This document shows, one piece after another, positions 25,721 to 34,514 of a stretch of DNA of 44,054 bases. The notes under the pieces were generated by a model that saw only the letters and a program-made list of their open reading frames with translations, made no database searches and was not told the DNA's origin. Origin of the DNA: Staphylococcus intermedius NCTC 11048 (GTDB lineage: Bacteria; Bacillota; Bacilli; Staphylococcales; Staphylococcaceae); contig NZ_PPQH01000042.1 in NCBI RefSeq assembly GCF_002902385.1, forward strand, positions 1 through 44,054. Reading direction: 5' to 3'. Numbering within the stretch: position 1 is the stretch's first letter; each line of letters begins with the position of its first letter. Both the position numbers and the translations under genes were made by a program.

Positions 25721-27115
25721 TTAAGTTGGCTTTTTAGATACGCGTGTAGCGACAAGCAATCCAAAGACCACGATGAGCGCGACAATACGATATGTCCATT
25801 GTAAGCCAAAAATGTTGCGCATCACTTGGTCGCCACCGTGTGCCATCGCGATTTGAGACATTACTGTAACGAGTAAACCTGTACCAATCGCAGCAGAAAT
25901 TTGACGTAATGTATTATTCATAGCTGTCCCGTGAGGTATGAGTGATTTCGGTAGGGCATTCATTGCTTCAGTTGTCATTGGCACCATAATGCCAGAGTTA
26001 CCAAATGTAAGGATGACAAAAGACAAGATGATATACCATACCGGCGATGTTTCATTTAAGAATGAAATCATCACTGTGCCAATAAAGATAAAGGACATCC
26101 CTGTTACCGCTAAAATACGACCGCCAATGTTGTCGTAAAGTCTACCATTCATCGGTGCGAGTAAGCCCATTACAAGACCTCCTGGCAATAATACTAAACC
26201 TGATTGCAAGGGTGACATACCTCTCATAGATTGCATATAAATCGGTAACATTGTCATTGTCCCAATAAAAATTAAGAACATGAGCACGACTAAAGCAATC
26301 GGCACTGTAAACGAACGATGTAGAAAGACACGCATTTCGAGCATAGGGGATTCGAGTCTGAGTTGACGAAAGACGAATAAGGTTAAAATGATGAGCGCGA
26401 CAATAATCGTAACGTAGCTGAGTGGATTGCCCCAACCATATTGACCTGCTAAACTAAATCCGAAAAGTAAACCGCCAAACCCTAATGTAGATAGAATAAC
26501 GGACAAAATATCGAGTGACGGATGGCTTAATTCAGTTGCATTTGTCATTTTAAAGATACCTAAAATGAGTACGATCATCGTAATGACTAAAATGATTAAA
26601 AATAGGTAACGCCAATTGAACAGGTTGACGAACCAACCGGATGCAGTTGGCCCTATCGCAGGCGCAAATCCGATAACTAGTCCAAATAATCCCATTGCCA
26701 TCCCACGTTTTTCAATAGGGAAGACAAGGAACAAAAATGTTTGCGTTAAAGGCATTAAAATTCCTGCCCCCATCGCTTGAATCGCGCGCCCAACAAGAAC
26801 GAAAATATAATTTGGTGCGAGCATCCCTAGTAATGAACCTATGAGAAATAGTGTTAAAGCTGTGAAAAATAGCCGTCTTAAAGTAAAGCGTTGAGATAAA
26901 TAAGCTGTCACTGGAATCATAATCCCATTAACGAGCATGAAAATTGTGGTCACCCATTGCGCTTCTGAACTTGTTAATTGGAAGTCGGCCATAATTTCAG
27001 GTAATACAGTTGAAAATAAAGTTTGATTAAGAACAGCGATAAAGGCGCCAGAAATCATGATGACAATAGCAGGTAAATGCTGTTGAATTGAATGATGATA
27101 AGTACTGCCTGACAT
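25721..27115 (-). CDS. DHA2 (EmrB/QacA) family multidrug efflux MFS transporter
   Basis: A 464-residue exporter with about 14 hydrophobic segments. Family marks: LNQTLFSTVLPEIMADF at the end of helix 1 (about residues 29-45), then the QWVTTIFMLVNGIMIP segment. The motif-C stretch in helix 5 is FGLVIGFAPAIGPTASGWFV. The late PLQSGLVLLPGG...GRLYD and ALPKSLIPHGTAMNN...IGTGLLV segments are also typical. The substrate is unknown. The frame is open upstream to 27178, but the ATG at 27115 has GGAG ten bases ahead and fits the family's N-terminus. It diverges from the N-acetyltransferase-TetR operon, sharing a promoter region with a perfect palindrome. Confidence 0.92.
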   Translation of the reverse strand: MSGSTYHHSIQQHLPAIVIMISGAFIAVLNQTLFSTVLPEIMADFQLTSSEAQWVTTIFMLVNGIMIPVTAYLSQRFTLRRLFFTALTLFLIGSLLGMLAPNYIFVLVGRAIQAMGAGILMPLTQTFLFLVFPIEKRGMAMGLFGLVIGFAPAIGPTASGWFVNLFNWRYLFLIILVITMIVLILGIFKMTNATELSHPSLDILSVILSTLGFGGLLFGFSLAGQYGWGNPLSYVTIIVALIILTLFVFRQLRLESPMLEMRVFLHRSFTVPIALVVLMFLIFIGTMTMLPIYMQSMRGMSPLQSGLVLLPGGLVMGLLAPMNGRLYDNIGGRILAVTGMSFIFIGTVMISFLNETSPVWYIILSFVILTFGNSGIMVPMTTEAMNALPKSLIPHGTAMNNTLRQISAAIGTGLLVTVMSQIAMAHGGDQVMRNIFGLQWTYRIVALIVVFGLLVATRVSKKPT

Positions 27116-27163
27116 TTGAGTGACGCTCCTTTCTAAACGGAAATGACTATCGTTTATTCTAAG

Positions 27164-27177
27164 TGGAATGCATTCCA
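27164..27177. promoter_or_regulatory. Palindromic operator between exporter and nat-tetR
   Basis: TGGAATGCATTCCA is a perfect 14-base palindrome midway between the divergent starts. A looser AAACG...CGTTT inverted pair lies at about 27136-27156. The TetR-family product encoded at 28048-28623 is the obvious candidate to bind it. Confidence 0.6.
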
Positions 27178-27240
27178 TTTGTCAAATAACTGAATTCCGG
27201 ATATGATAGGACCATAAAACACAATTTAAGGAGGGCCATG

Positions 27241-28032
27241 ATGGATACACAACAAGTTGATCGAAAATTAGAGATAGATGAACAAAAGCAGTTTCAAAGT
27301 CGTGTAGAAGCACTCGATTACTATACGCAACAATTTATGCGTCATGTACCATTTGAAAATTTGGATGTCCAAAATGGCGTACCCATTTCTACAGATTTAG
27401 ATGATTTATATCACAAAATTGTTGAACAAGGCCGTGGTGGATATTGCTATGAAGTGAATACATTTTTCGCTGCATATTTAGCGTCTAAAGGGTACGAAAC
27501 ACACTTCCTTCCTGCAACTATTCACACACCCAATGGCGGGCGCAGTTTGGAAGATTCACATTTGACACTTGCTGTTGTTATCGATGGTGAAACATATATT
27601 GCGGATGTTGGTTTTGGAAGTTTGCCGGTAAAAGCGATTCATGTGACGGATGATGGTCATGATACAGTACAGGATGTGAGCGGTAAGTATCGTGCTGTGA
27701 GAGAAAATGGTATGATTGCTGTACAAAATGAAGTTGAGGGTGAATGGCAAACGAAATTTGAAGCAAAAGCACAGCCCAAAACACTCGATTATTTTGACGA
27801 TAAACTCGAGTATAATCAACACAATCCCAAATCACTATTCGTCCGCAGTTTAATTGTTACAATGCCAACCGCAACTGGGCGAGTGACCATGTCACAAGAT
27901 TATTTAACAATCACTGATCAAGACGGTAAGCATAAAACGCCTGTGACACCAGATAATTATCAACAATTATTGCAAAAATACTTTGGGATCCATTTGAAAG
28001 TACCGCGTTTAGAGAAATTAGAAAACGAATAA
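27241..28032 (+). CDS. nat: Arylamine N-acetyltransferase
   Basis: A 263-residue cytosolic enzyme that transfers acetyl from acetyl-CoA to arylamines and hydrazines. Counting from the second of two adjacent ATGs, the triad is Cys69 (GRGGYCYE), His107 (EDSHLTL) and Asp122 (YIADVGFGS). These are the same residue numbers as in the Salmonella NAT structure, which supports that start, as does the six-base spacing from GGAGG. RHVPFENLDV (about 34-43) is the family's N-terminal motif. The gene leads an operon with a TetR gene 15 bases downstream and diverges from a drug exporter. Together they suggest a xenobiotic response unit. Confidence 0.93.
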   Translation: MDTQQVDRKLEIDEQKQFQSRVEALDYYTQQFMRHVPFENLDVQNGVPISTDLDDLYHKIVEQGRGGYCYEVNTFFAAYLASKGYETHFLPATIHTPNGGRSLEDSHLTLAVVIDGETYIADVGFGSLPVKAIHVTDDGHDTVQDVSGKYRAVRENGMIAVQNEVEGEWQTKFEAKAQPKTLDYFDDKLEYNQHNPKSLFVRSLIVTMPTATGRVTMSQDYLTITDQDGKHKTPVTPDNYQQLLQKYFGIHLKVPRLEKLENE

Positions 28033-28047
28033 AAGAGGATGTAATCT

Positions 28048-28623
28048 ATGGCAAATCAAGAAAAGACAAAGCGATTAGATGCGCGACGGAATAAAGATAA
28101 GATCTTATCAACGGTAGCGCAAATGATTCGTGAAGATGATGACGTAGAGGCAATGAAGATGACTACAATTGCTAAACGTGCAGAAGTCGGTGTCGGCACA
28201 TTGTATCGACATTTTGCAAATAAATCGATACTTTGCCAAGGAGTCATTGATAATCAAATAGATGCAATGTTAAAAGAGATTAGAACGTTTTTATCAGAAC
28301 ACGAGAACGCTCCTTTATATGACAGAGTGCATGGGATACTCGAAATATTTCTCACATTAAAGGACAATAACTTAAATTTATTGAACTTTATTGAAAAAAA
28401 TGGCTTAAAGACGAATGCCATGAGTGGTGCCCCTTTTTATAATGATTTGTATCAGTATATTCAGCGTGAGATGGAGAAAGAACCAGAGTTGGTAGATATT
28501 GAGTTGAAAATTGATATGCTACTTAATGCTTTTTCTTCTGATATGTATATGTTTGAACGATTTACACGAGGTTATTCCAAAGAAGCGTATTTAAAAAAGT
28601 TACTCAATATTTACTTGAAATAG
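28048..28623 (+). CDS. TetR/AcrR family regulator
   Basis: A 191-residue repressor. HTH KMTTIAKRAEVGVGTLYRHF (about residues 37-56), then ANKSILCQ. The C-terminal half is the variable ligand domain, ending in the LLNAFSSDMYMFERF segment also seen in modified form in the TetR protein at 4868-5440, so the two are paralogues. GAGGATG lies upstream of the ATG. It is cotranscribed with nat and probably represses both nat-tetR and the divergent exporter through the palindrome between them. Confidence 0.9.
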   Translation: MANQEKTKRLDARRNKDKILSTVAQMIREDDDVEAMKMTTIAKRAEVGVGTLYRHFANKSILCQGVIDNQIDAMLKEIRTFLSEHENAPLYDRVHGILEIFLTLKDNNLNLLNFIEKNGLKTNAMSGAPFYNDLYQYIQREMEKEPELVDIELKIDMLLNAFSSDMYMFERFTRGYSKEAYLKKLLNIYLK

Positions 28624-28651
28624 TATAAAGGACATGCTGTTTTGAGATGAG

Positions 28652-28698
28652 AGCATAGGACTGACATACATGAAGTGTCTAGGTCCTATGCTTTTTTA
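28652..28698 (+). terminator. Terminator of nat-tetR
   Basis: AGCATAGGAC (28652-28661) pairs with GTCCTATGCT (28683-28692), followed by six T. Confidence 0.85.
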
Positions 28699-28738
28699 TA
28701 GTTAATAAAAAAAGACCCCACCTTCGTCATTGAGAAAT

Positions 28739-28779
28739 GAACCCCAAAAATTAGACCTAAAATCTAACTTTTGGGGTTC
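28739..28779 (-). terminator. Long perfect hairpin, probable terminator of the FMN reductase gene
   Basis: GAACCCCAAAAATTAGA (28739-28755) pairs with TCTAACTTTTGGGGTTC (28763-28779), with one mismatch. A minus-strand U run follows only about 25 bases later (28707-28713). The sequence resembles hairpins found near IS3-type insertion sequence ends in staphylococci, which is only an impression. Confidence 0.5.
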
Positions 28780-28807
28780 TTTGCACGGAGTCTCTTTATC
28801 ATATGGA

Positions 28808-29347
28808 TTAATCTGAAACTTGTGATTTATCGTTCACAAACTTTTTCAATGTTTTATTTAATGCCTCGTCAGCTTCTTGGTCGAATGAATATGTGCCATC
28901 TTCATTATAGGAAATGTGTTGGTCTAAGATGAAGCGGCCTTTATGAATGGTATCAGCACCAAGCTCTTTAATGACTGGATCTAAACTGTATTGAAGTGCG
29001 AGCACGTGCGCGAATGATCCTCCGACAGCTAAAGGCAATACAGTTTTGCTAGCGAAAGCGCTACGAGGGAGTAAATCAAGATATGTTTTTAAAATACCTG
29101 AATCGGCAGCTTTAAAAACGGGTGAAACGATAATAATCCCGTCTGATGCTTCAATAGTTTGATGTGTGGCATTAATAGATTCACTCGTAAAGTCAGCCGT
29201 AATCAGTGCTTTTGCATGGAGTTGATGGACTTGAATCACTTCTGTATCGATGCCTGCTTGATTGAGGTAATGTTCTGCATAATGGATGACACCTGTCAAA
29301 CGTGATGCTACTTTTTGACCACCTGCAATAATCGTTACTTTTGCCAT
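28808..29347 (-). CDS. NAD(P)H-dependent FMN reductase (SsuE-like)
   Basis: A 179-residue flavodoxin-like reductase. It starts KVTIIAGGQKVASRLTGV; the loop matches the phosphate-binding turn (normally GSPR.SR) with modifications. IIIVSPVFKAADSGILKTYL (about residues 71-90) is the FMN loop, with the conserved SG-LK. VGGSFAHVLALQYSLDPVI (about 108-126) is the SsuE-type segment. Such enzymes supply reduced FMN to two-component monooxygenases. No monooxygenase partner is adjacent. AGGAGG lies upstream of the ATG. It is monocistronic. Confidence 0.88.
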   Translation of the reverse strand: MAKVTIIAGGQKVASRLTGVIHYAEHYLNQAGIDTEVIQVHQLHAKALITADFTSESINATHQTIEASDGIIIVSPVFKAADSGILKTYLDLLPRSAFASKTVLPLAVGGSFAHVLALQYSLDPVIKELGADTIHKGRFILDQHISYNEDGTYSFDQEADEALNKTLKKFVNDKSQVSD

Positions 29348-29727
29348 GAAAAATCCTCCTTTGTTTGTTGCAACAAGATATATTATTGATTTTTACCTAT
29401 TATAACAAGTCAACATCAAAATGCATGTAAAAGGAATCATATTTCAAAGTGATTTGAAATGGATTATGATAATTTATAAATTATTTGAGCATATCTTTAT
29501 TTCATTAGCTTCAAATGTGGTACAACATATAGGTGCCTTTAAAATAGAAGTGAAAAAATAATTATTAAACTATTAATGAAAAGATAAAGTGAGGTGATAA
29601 ATAATAGAATAAATTGGTGTGGTTGTAATCAATAAACTTTTTTAAAGTTTTAAAAAATTGATTAAAACAGATGACATGATATGTCCACCCTTTTTATTAT
29701 AATGTAAATAGTCACTGGGAGGAAACT
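29348..29727. other. Intergenic region before the HTH-WCX regulator
   Basis: 380 AT-rich bases. GACATGATATGTC (29673-29685) is a perfect 13-base palindrome just upstream of a TATAAT (29698-29703), so it covers the -35 region of the regulator's promoter and may be its operator. A GAGGTGATAAATA stretch near 29592 looks like a ribosome site but opens no frame. Nothing else is seen. Confidence 0.5.
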
Positions 29728-30261
29728 ATGAATCAACATAATCGATTACTTTCTATTTATACCGATTTGATTGCAGGAAAGATAGTGAATAAAACAGAAC
29801 TTGCGAGAGATTGGGAAGTAAGTAAAAGAACAATACAACGGGACATTGCGCATATACGAAATTTTTTGTATGAACATTGTGAGTGGTTGGTGTTAGATAA
29901 TCCAATAATTTATGACAGTGACAATGACAGCTACTATTTGAAACAAAATACCAAACAAACAGATGAGTATCACTCTGCTTTCTTAAAACTAAATAAAATT
30001 GAGAAACAAAAAATTTTTGTCAAATTTGAAGTGAATAATAATATTTGGAAACTCATTAGTCGAAAATTCGTTTCTCAAGTATGTTCGACAAATGAAAAAG
30101 TTGTGATTGGCTCGGTATACGTCACAGAGGAAGAAGCTTTGAAAATGAGTTTTGAATATAAAGGTCAAATCAAATTGTTAGAACCTGAGACCGTTAAAGA
30201 AAAACTCATTTATGAAATCACACTTCTTCACTCGCTTTATCAAAATGAAAAAAGTGACTAA
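29728..30261 (+). CDS. HTH_11-type regulator with WCX domain but no WYL domain
   Basis: A 177-residue protein. The N-terminal winged helix LIAGKIVNKTELARDWEVSK followed by RTIQRDIAHIRNFL (about residues 14-47) is the HTH_11/DeoR-like domain of WYL regulators. Residues about 96-172 fit the C-terminal WCX domain: IFVKFEVNNNIWKLISRKF, a beta segment VVIGSVYVTEEEALKMSF, then IKLLEPETVKEKL. The middle WYL sensor domain (normally about 100 residues) is missing, so the protein is about half the usual 310-320. GGGAGG precedes the ATG. It lies directly upstream of the Sdr-like adhesin gene and may control it. Confidence 0.8.
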   Translation: MNQHNRLLSIYTDLIAGKIVNKTELARDWEVSKRTIQRDIAHIRNFLYEHCEWLVLDNPIIYDSDNDSYYLKQNTKQTDEYHSAFLKLNKIEKQKIFVKFEVNNNIWKLISRKFVSQVCSTNEKVVIGSVYVTEEEALKMSFEYKGQIKLLEPETVKEKLIYEITLLHSLYQNEKSD

Positions 30262-30407
30262 TAGTAGTAGAAAAAATAATTATTACCCTGCAAATAAAGA
30301 TTTAGTACTTCTTAAGTCATGATATTGCAGGTCATGAAAGGCCAGAAACACAGTATTATCAGAGTTTAAAAAAGTTTTACAATTTAATATGAGGATGATT
30401 AATAATA

Positions 30408-33400
30408 ATGAACAAAAAAACAAATGCATTTTTACCTAATAAGCAAAACAAGTACTCGATTAGAAAATACACAGTAGGAACAGCATCATTGCTAATCGGT
30501 GCCACATTGCTATTTGGTTCACATACAGAAGACGCAAATGCAGCCGAAGAGACAACTGTTGATAATAGTCAAGTGAATAAAGACGAACAACCTGATACAA
30601 CTGTTGAAGAAAATAAGGCCGAGGCAACACCTACTACTGAAGAAACATCTAAGACAGAAGTAACAACAGCCGAGAATGCGAGCACAGTTAAAGAAGCAGA
30701 AGTAACTCCGTCTACAGAAGAAAAAGTAGCAACATCATCTGAAGTAGCTCCCCCTACAGAAGAAAATGCTGAAGTGAAATCATCTGTTGAAAACAAAGCT
30801 GACGTAACACCTGCCACAAAACAAAATGAAGTTGACACAACATCAAATGTGAAAACTGAAGCAGTCAATCCTCCAGTAGCTAAAACAGTAGAGTCGGAAG
30901 AAGTCGTAGCACCGAAAGAGGCAGCAACATCATCTGAAGTAGCCCCTGAAGTAGCACAAGCTCCTAGCAACGAACAAATTGATGAAGGTACGTTCATAGG
31001 TGTTCCAATTACTGAAAACAATTTCAATATTTTAGACACAGACGAAGAAAAATCAGAAGCATTAGTAGATTTTTATGCTAAAAATACAGGTTTAAGTATT
31101 GAAGCAGCAACTGAAAAAGTACAATCTATGAACATTGACTATTCAAAAGTGAATGCACAAGATGTATTGGCGCAATTGCTAGTTGAATATGCAAATGAAC
31201 AAGATAAGAAGAAAGTTGTAGCAACACCTGTTTCATTAAGAAGTCCACGTGCATTCATGCGTTTAGCAGTGGCAGCACAACCATCAGGGCAATTAATCAC
31301 AAAAGATAATGGTATTTCTAACATTAAAACAACGATGGTAGATGTAGACAAAGATAATGCCAATGGTGATGGTACGATTTATCCACAAAACTTTGGATAT
31401 GTTAAAATTCAAACATCATTTGACGTCGCAGATTCAGTAAAATCAGGCGACACGTTCCAAATTAAATATAATGACAACCTCCAAATCAGTGACTATTTTG
31501 AAGATCGTGTAACGCCACCTAGTATATATAATGCAGGCGGAGACCTCATTGCAACAGGCACATATGATATTCATACAAGAACGATGACGTATACGTTTAC
31601 AGATTATGTTGATCAGCATAACGATGTGAAGGTTGCATTAGATTTAGCAGCATACGTGGAAAGAGATGTTGTCAAAGACAATGGGACATACAACTTTGAT
31701 GCTACGGTTGCAGGTCAAACGACATCTACACAATTGAATGTGAAATATCTTGATCCTCGTGAGAACAAACAGCTGAATTTAAATTCATTTTATAATGAAT
31801 ATGATAATGTGACGGGTAAATACTCACAAACAGCGTATATCAACCCTAAACAACAACAGTTAATCAATCCTAAAATTGTAGTAAAAGGTTATAGTGGCGC
31901 AGATAATGCAACACCAGGATCAAGTAGTGCCGTTGTATCTCCAGCAGGGATATTACAAGTCTATGAAGTGCCAGACGGTGTAGCTTTACCGGGCAATCTA
32001 AAACCAGATTTTACACAATTGAAGATGTTGACTGTAGACCAAGATTATACATTATCATATGGCGATGATATGGCCACAATTGTTTTAAATGATAAAAACA
32101 GCACGAAACGCTATGTTGTTTATACTGAAGGTCAACAAGATATGAATTCAAATGCACCATTAGTTCAAAGTGTCACATTACATGGTGAGACTTCTGATGC
32201 AAATGGTGAATATTTCTCACATTTATACTCTGAAAACTTTATCGAAACAACACAATCAGATGCTGCAGGACAAGGTGAACCAACATACAAACTGGGTAAC
32301 CGTGTCTGGGAAGATATGAATAACAATGACGTTCAAGACATTAACGACAGAGGTATTGCCAACGTAACTGTAACGTTGAAAGAAGCTGGCACAAATAAAG
32401 TTCTTCAAACGACAACTACGGATAAAGATGGTTACTACTTATTCGAAAACCTAAAAAATGGCGACTACATCGTTGAATTTACTGATCCAACGAAAAGCGT
32501 TGAAGGTAAAGACTATGTTCCGGTTAACGAACGCGTAGGAAACGATAAAGAAGTCGACTCTGATGCACAAATCGTTAATGTGACGATTCAAGGTAAAGAT
32601 GATTTATCTATCGATAGAGGTTTTGAAGTTGCACCTGAACCGAAATTCAACCTTGGTGACAAAGTATGGGAAGATACGAATAAAGACGGTATCCAAGATG
32701 CGAATGAACCAGGAATTGAAAACGTGAAAGTGACGTTAACGAAAGAAGACGGAACAACAGTAACGACAACAACAGACAAAGACGGTAACTACAAATTTAC
32801 TGACTTACCAAACGGTAACTACACAGTAACATTTGAAACACCAAATGGTTACGAAGCAACAACACCAAATGCTGGAAGCGATGACGCAAAAGATTCAGAT
32901 GGTCAAACAGTGAAAGTGATAATCGACAACAAAGATGACATGACAATCGACTCAGGATTCCATAAACCAACACCGGACGAACCAGGTAACCCAAGTAATC
33001 CGACACCGGATGAACCAGGTAACCCAAGTAATCCAACACCGGACGAACCAGGTAACCCAAGTAATCCAACACCGGATGAACCAGGTAACCCAAGTAATCC
33101 AACACCGGATGAACCAGGTAACCCAAGTAATCCGACACCGGACGAACCAAGTAACCCAAGTAATCCAACACCGGACGAACCAGGTAACCCAAGTAATCCA
33201 ACACCGGACGAACCAGGTAACCCAAGCAATCCAACACCGGAACAACCGGGTAATCCAAGCAATCCAACACCGGAAATGCCGGAACAACCTGGACAACCTG
33301 GACAACCTGGACAACCAAGTCCATCAATGCATACAACACCTATGAGCACAGGATCACATATGAATTCATCACATAACCCAGCACCTAAACAAGAGATGAA

Positions 33401-33518
33401 ATCATTACCTGAAACGGGTGAAACACCAGCAAATCAAGCACCATTATTAGGTGGCTTACTTGCAGCATTAGGCGGACTATTCTTTGTTGGTCGTCGTAAA
33501 AAGCAAAAAGAACAATAA
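30408..33518 (+). CDS. LPXTG cell-wall adhesin with Sdr-type B domains and proline-rich stalk
   Basis: A 1,036-residue MSCRAMM-like surface protein. The YSIRK signal peptide reads [20 protein letters not shown] (residues 16-35), with cleavage near ANA-AEE. A low-complexity Thr/Glu/Val-rich N1 region follows (about 46-190), then N2/N3-type adhesin domains (about 290-620) for ligand binding. Two calcium-binding SdrD_B domains start at residues 627 and 747 ([16 protein letters not shown]; each with D.N.DG/DVQD). Next come nine 11-residue [11 protein letters not shown] repeats from residue 854, a PGQ tail, LPETG (1000-1004), a membrane helix and RRKKQKEQ. The stalk replaces the SD repeats of SdrC/D/E. 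Ligand unknown; fibrinogen or another host protein is likely. A terminator follows. Confidence 0.9.
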   Translation: MNKKTNAFLPNKQNKYSIRKYTVGTASLLIGATLLFGSHTEDANAAEETTVDNSQVNKDEQPDTTVEENKAEATPTTEETSKTEVTTAENASTVKEAEVTPSTEEKVATSSEVAPPTEENAEVKSSVENKADVTPATKQNEVDTTSNVKTEAVNPPVAKTVESEEVVAPKEAATSSEVAPEVAQAPSNEQIDEGTFIGVPITENNFNILDTDEEKSEALVDFYAKNTGLSIEAATEKVQSMNIDYSKVNAQDVLAQLLVEYANEQDKKKVVATPVSLRSPRAFMRLAVAAQPSGQLITKDNGISNIKTTMVDVDKDNANGDGTIYPQNFGYVKIQTSFDVADSVKSGDTFQIKYNDNLQISDYFEDRVTPPSIYNAGGDLIATGTYDIHTRTMTYTFTDYVDQHNDVKVALDLAAYVERDVVKDNGTYNFDATVAGQTTSTQLNVKYLDPRENKQLNLNSFYNEYDNVTGKYSQTAYINPKQQQLINPKIVVKGYSGADNATPGSSSAVVSPAGILQVYEVPDGVALPGNLKPDFTQLKMLTVDQDYTLSYGDDMATIVLNDKNSTKRYVVYTEGQQDMNSNAPLVQSVTLHGETSDANGEYFSHLYSENFIETTQSDAAGQGEPTYKLGNRVWEDMNNNDVQDINDRGIANVTVTLKEAGTNKVLQTTTTDKDGYYLFENLKNGDYIVEFTDPTKSVEGKDYVPVNERVGNDKEVDSDAQIVNVTIQGKDDLSIDRGFEVAPEPKFNLGDKVWEDTNKDGIQDANEPGIENVKVTLTKEDGTTVTTTTDKDGNYKFTDLPNGNYTVTFETPNGYEATTPNAGSDDAKDSDGQTVKVIIDNKDDMTIDSGFHKPTPDEPGNPSNPTPDEPGNPSNPTPDEPGNPSNPTPDEPGNPSNPTPDEPGNPSNPTPDEPSNPSNPTPDEPGNPSNPTPDEPGNPSNPTPEQPGNPSNPTPEMPEQPGQPGQPGQPSPSMHTTPMSTGSHMNSSHNPAPKQEMKSLPETGETPANQAPLLGGLLAALGGLFFVGRRKKQKEQ
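32967..33263 (+). repeat. Nine 33-base tandem repeats in the adhesin stalk
   Basis: In-frame units encode [11 protein letters not shown]. The sixth has DEPSN and the ninth has EQPGN. Near-identical codons show recent expansion. A degenerate part follows, ending in repeated GGACAACCT. Confidence 0.95.
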
Positions 33519-33535
33519 GAAATAAATATTGATTT

Positions 33536-33575
33536 AAGAGGCTTAGAGCTTACAAGTTCTAGGTCTCTTTTTTAC
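33536..33575 (+). terminator. Terminator of the adhesin gene
   Basis: AAGAGGCTTAGA and TCTAGGTCTCTT form the stem (33536-33569), with mismatches, followed by a T run. Confidence 0.75.
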
Positions 33576-33721
33576 ATTTTGAAAGAAAAATCGACTTGGA
33601 TACATCGTTGTTATCAAGTAGTTTCACATGTGATGATGTCCAGTGATAAAAACACGATTAAGTATGGGGTGACATCAAAGTGCACGAGGTTGGGAAGAAA
33701 GTAGTCAATGGTGTAATAGCT

Positions 33722-33769
33722 AAAAAAAGACACATGTCGAAATAGCAAGTTTCAGCTTTCAACATGTGT
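33722..33769 (-). terminator. Terminator of the methyltransferase-like gene
   Basis: ACACATGT (33730-33737) pairs with ACATGTGT (33762-33769). Seven A at 33722-33728 give the minus-strand U tract. Confidence 0.75.
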
Positions 33770-33776
33770 TTTTGAA

Positions 33777-34271
33777 TTAGAGTGACATCAGCTTTTCTTC
33801 TTGGCGAATACGAACAAACAAGAAGTAAGCGTATGGAATGAGTAAGATAGATGTATAAGTTGCATGTGTCAGCAACAGTACACCAATTAATTCTGGGATG
33901 ATATTCAAATAGTAGTTCGGATGTTTTGTAATACGGTATAATCCTGAACGAATAATAGGGTGGTTTGGTAAAATATACAATTTCAATGTCCAAATAGGTC
34001 CTAAAGTTTTAATAACATGGAATAAAACGAGATACGCTAAAATAAGGATAATCAGACCTATAGTATTCATCCATCCCCATGTGTCATGGTTTAATAACGT
34101 CTCAATCGCTGCACCAACATAAATTAAAATATGTGTGATCGCGAGCCATTTCGAATTTTTTTCACCGTAAGCTTGTGCGCCTTGTTGAACGAGTTGTTTC
34201 GAATGTTTGATTGAAATCGCAAGGCTAAACAGACGAATGATAAAGAAAATGAGTAAAATAATAAAAGCCAT
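33777..34271 (-). CDS. Isoprenylcysteine carboxyl methyltransferase-family membrane protein
   Basis: A 164-residue protein with about four or five hydrophobic helices (about residues 2-19, 45-60, 70-88, 118-134, 137-152). The segment IIRSGLYRITKHPNYYLNI (about 105-123) is the ICMT/PEMT signature, where the R-HPxY residues bind S-adenosylmethionine, followed by a Glu-containing helix and the terminal RIRQEEKLMS. Bacterial members methylate lipids or small molecules; the substrate is unknown. The gene lies on the opposite strand between two surface/secreted-protein genes. Its ATG follows GGGAGG. Confidence 0.82.
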   Translation of the reverse strand: MAFIILLIFFIIRLFSLAISIKHSKQLVQQGAQAYGEKNSKWLAITHILIYVGAAIETLLNHDTWGWMNTIGLIILILAYLVLFHVIKTLGPIWTLKLYILPNHPIIRSGLYRITKHPNYYLNIIPELIGVLLLTHATYTSILLIPYAYFLFVRIRQEEKLMSL

Positions 34272-34377
34272 GGTGTGCCTCCCAATTAAATAAAATCAAT
34301 TCATTCCTATATTTTATAGTTTGATATTTCCAATTGCTATTAACTAATTATTAAATGTATAGAAATTAACAATATTT

Positions 34378-34491
34378 TTGCTATATTAAAAGGATTTTAT
34401 ATCACAGATTTGTTTAATATAATATAAATTAACAGTTAGGCAAAAATCAAAATGGTTGAGATGTTGATTTGCTATATTAATAGTGTGATAA
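34378..34491 (+). promoter_or_regulatory. Lipase promoter region with repeated TTGCTATATTAA
   Basis: TTGCTATATTAA occurs at 34378-34389 and 34469-34480, and a shorter relative TTGCTATTAA near 34334. TTGATT (34464-34469), 16 bases and TGATAA (34486-34491) form a candidate promoter that overlaps the second repeat. Such repeats could be activator or repressor sites. Confidence 0.45.
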
Positions 34492-34514
34492 ATAATATTT
34501 AAGGAGGAATACAA

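Noticed and set aside
32967..33263. Regular 33-base units that could be mistaken for a CRISPR array
   Set aside because: There are no unique spacers; the units are contiguous and code in frame for [11 protein letters not shown].
32797..33349. Three minus-strand frames and one plus-strand frame over the proline-rich repeats
   Set aside because: They are shadows of the 33-base in-frame repeats of the LPETG adhesin. The products are periodic and without start signals.
33658..33993. Minus-strand 111-codon frame overlapping the methyltransferase-like gene
   Set aside because: It is out of frame with the membrane protein that carries the family motif.
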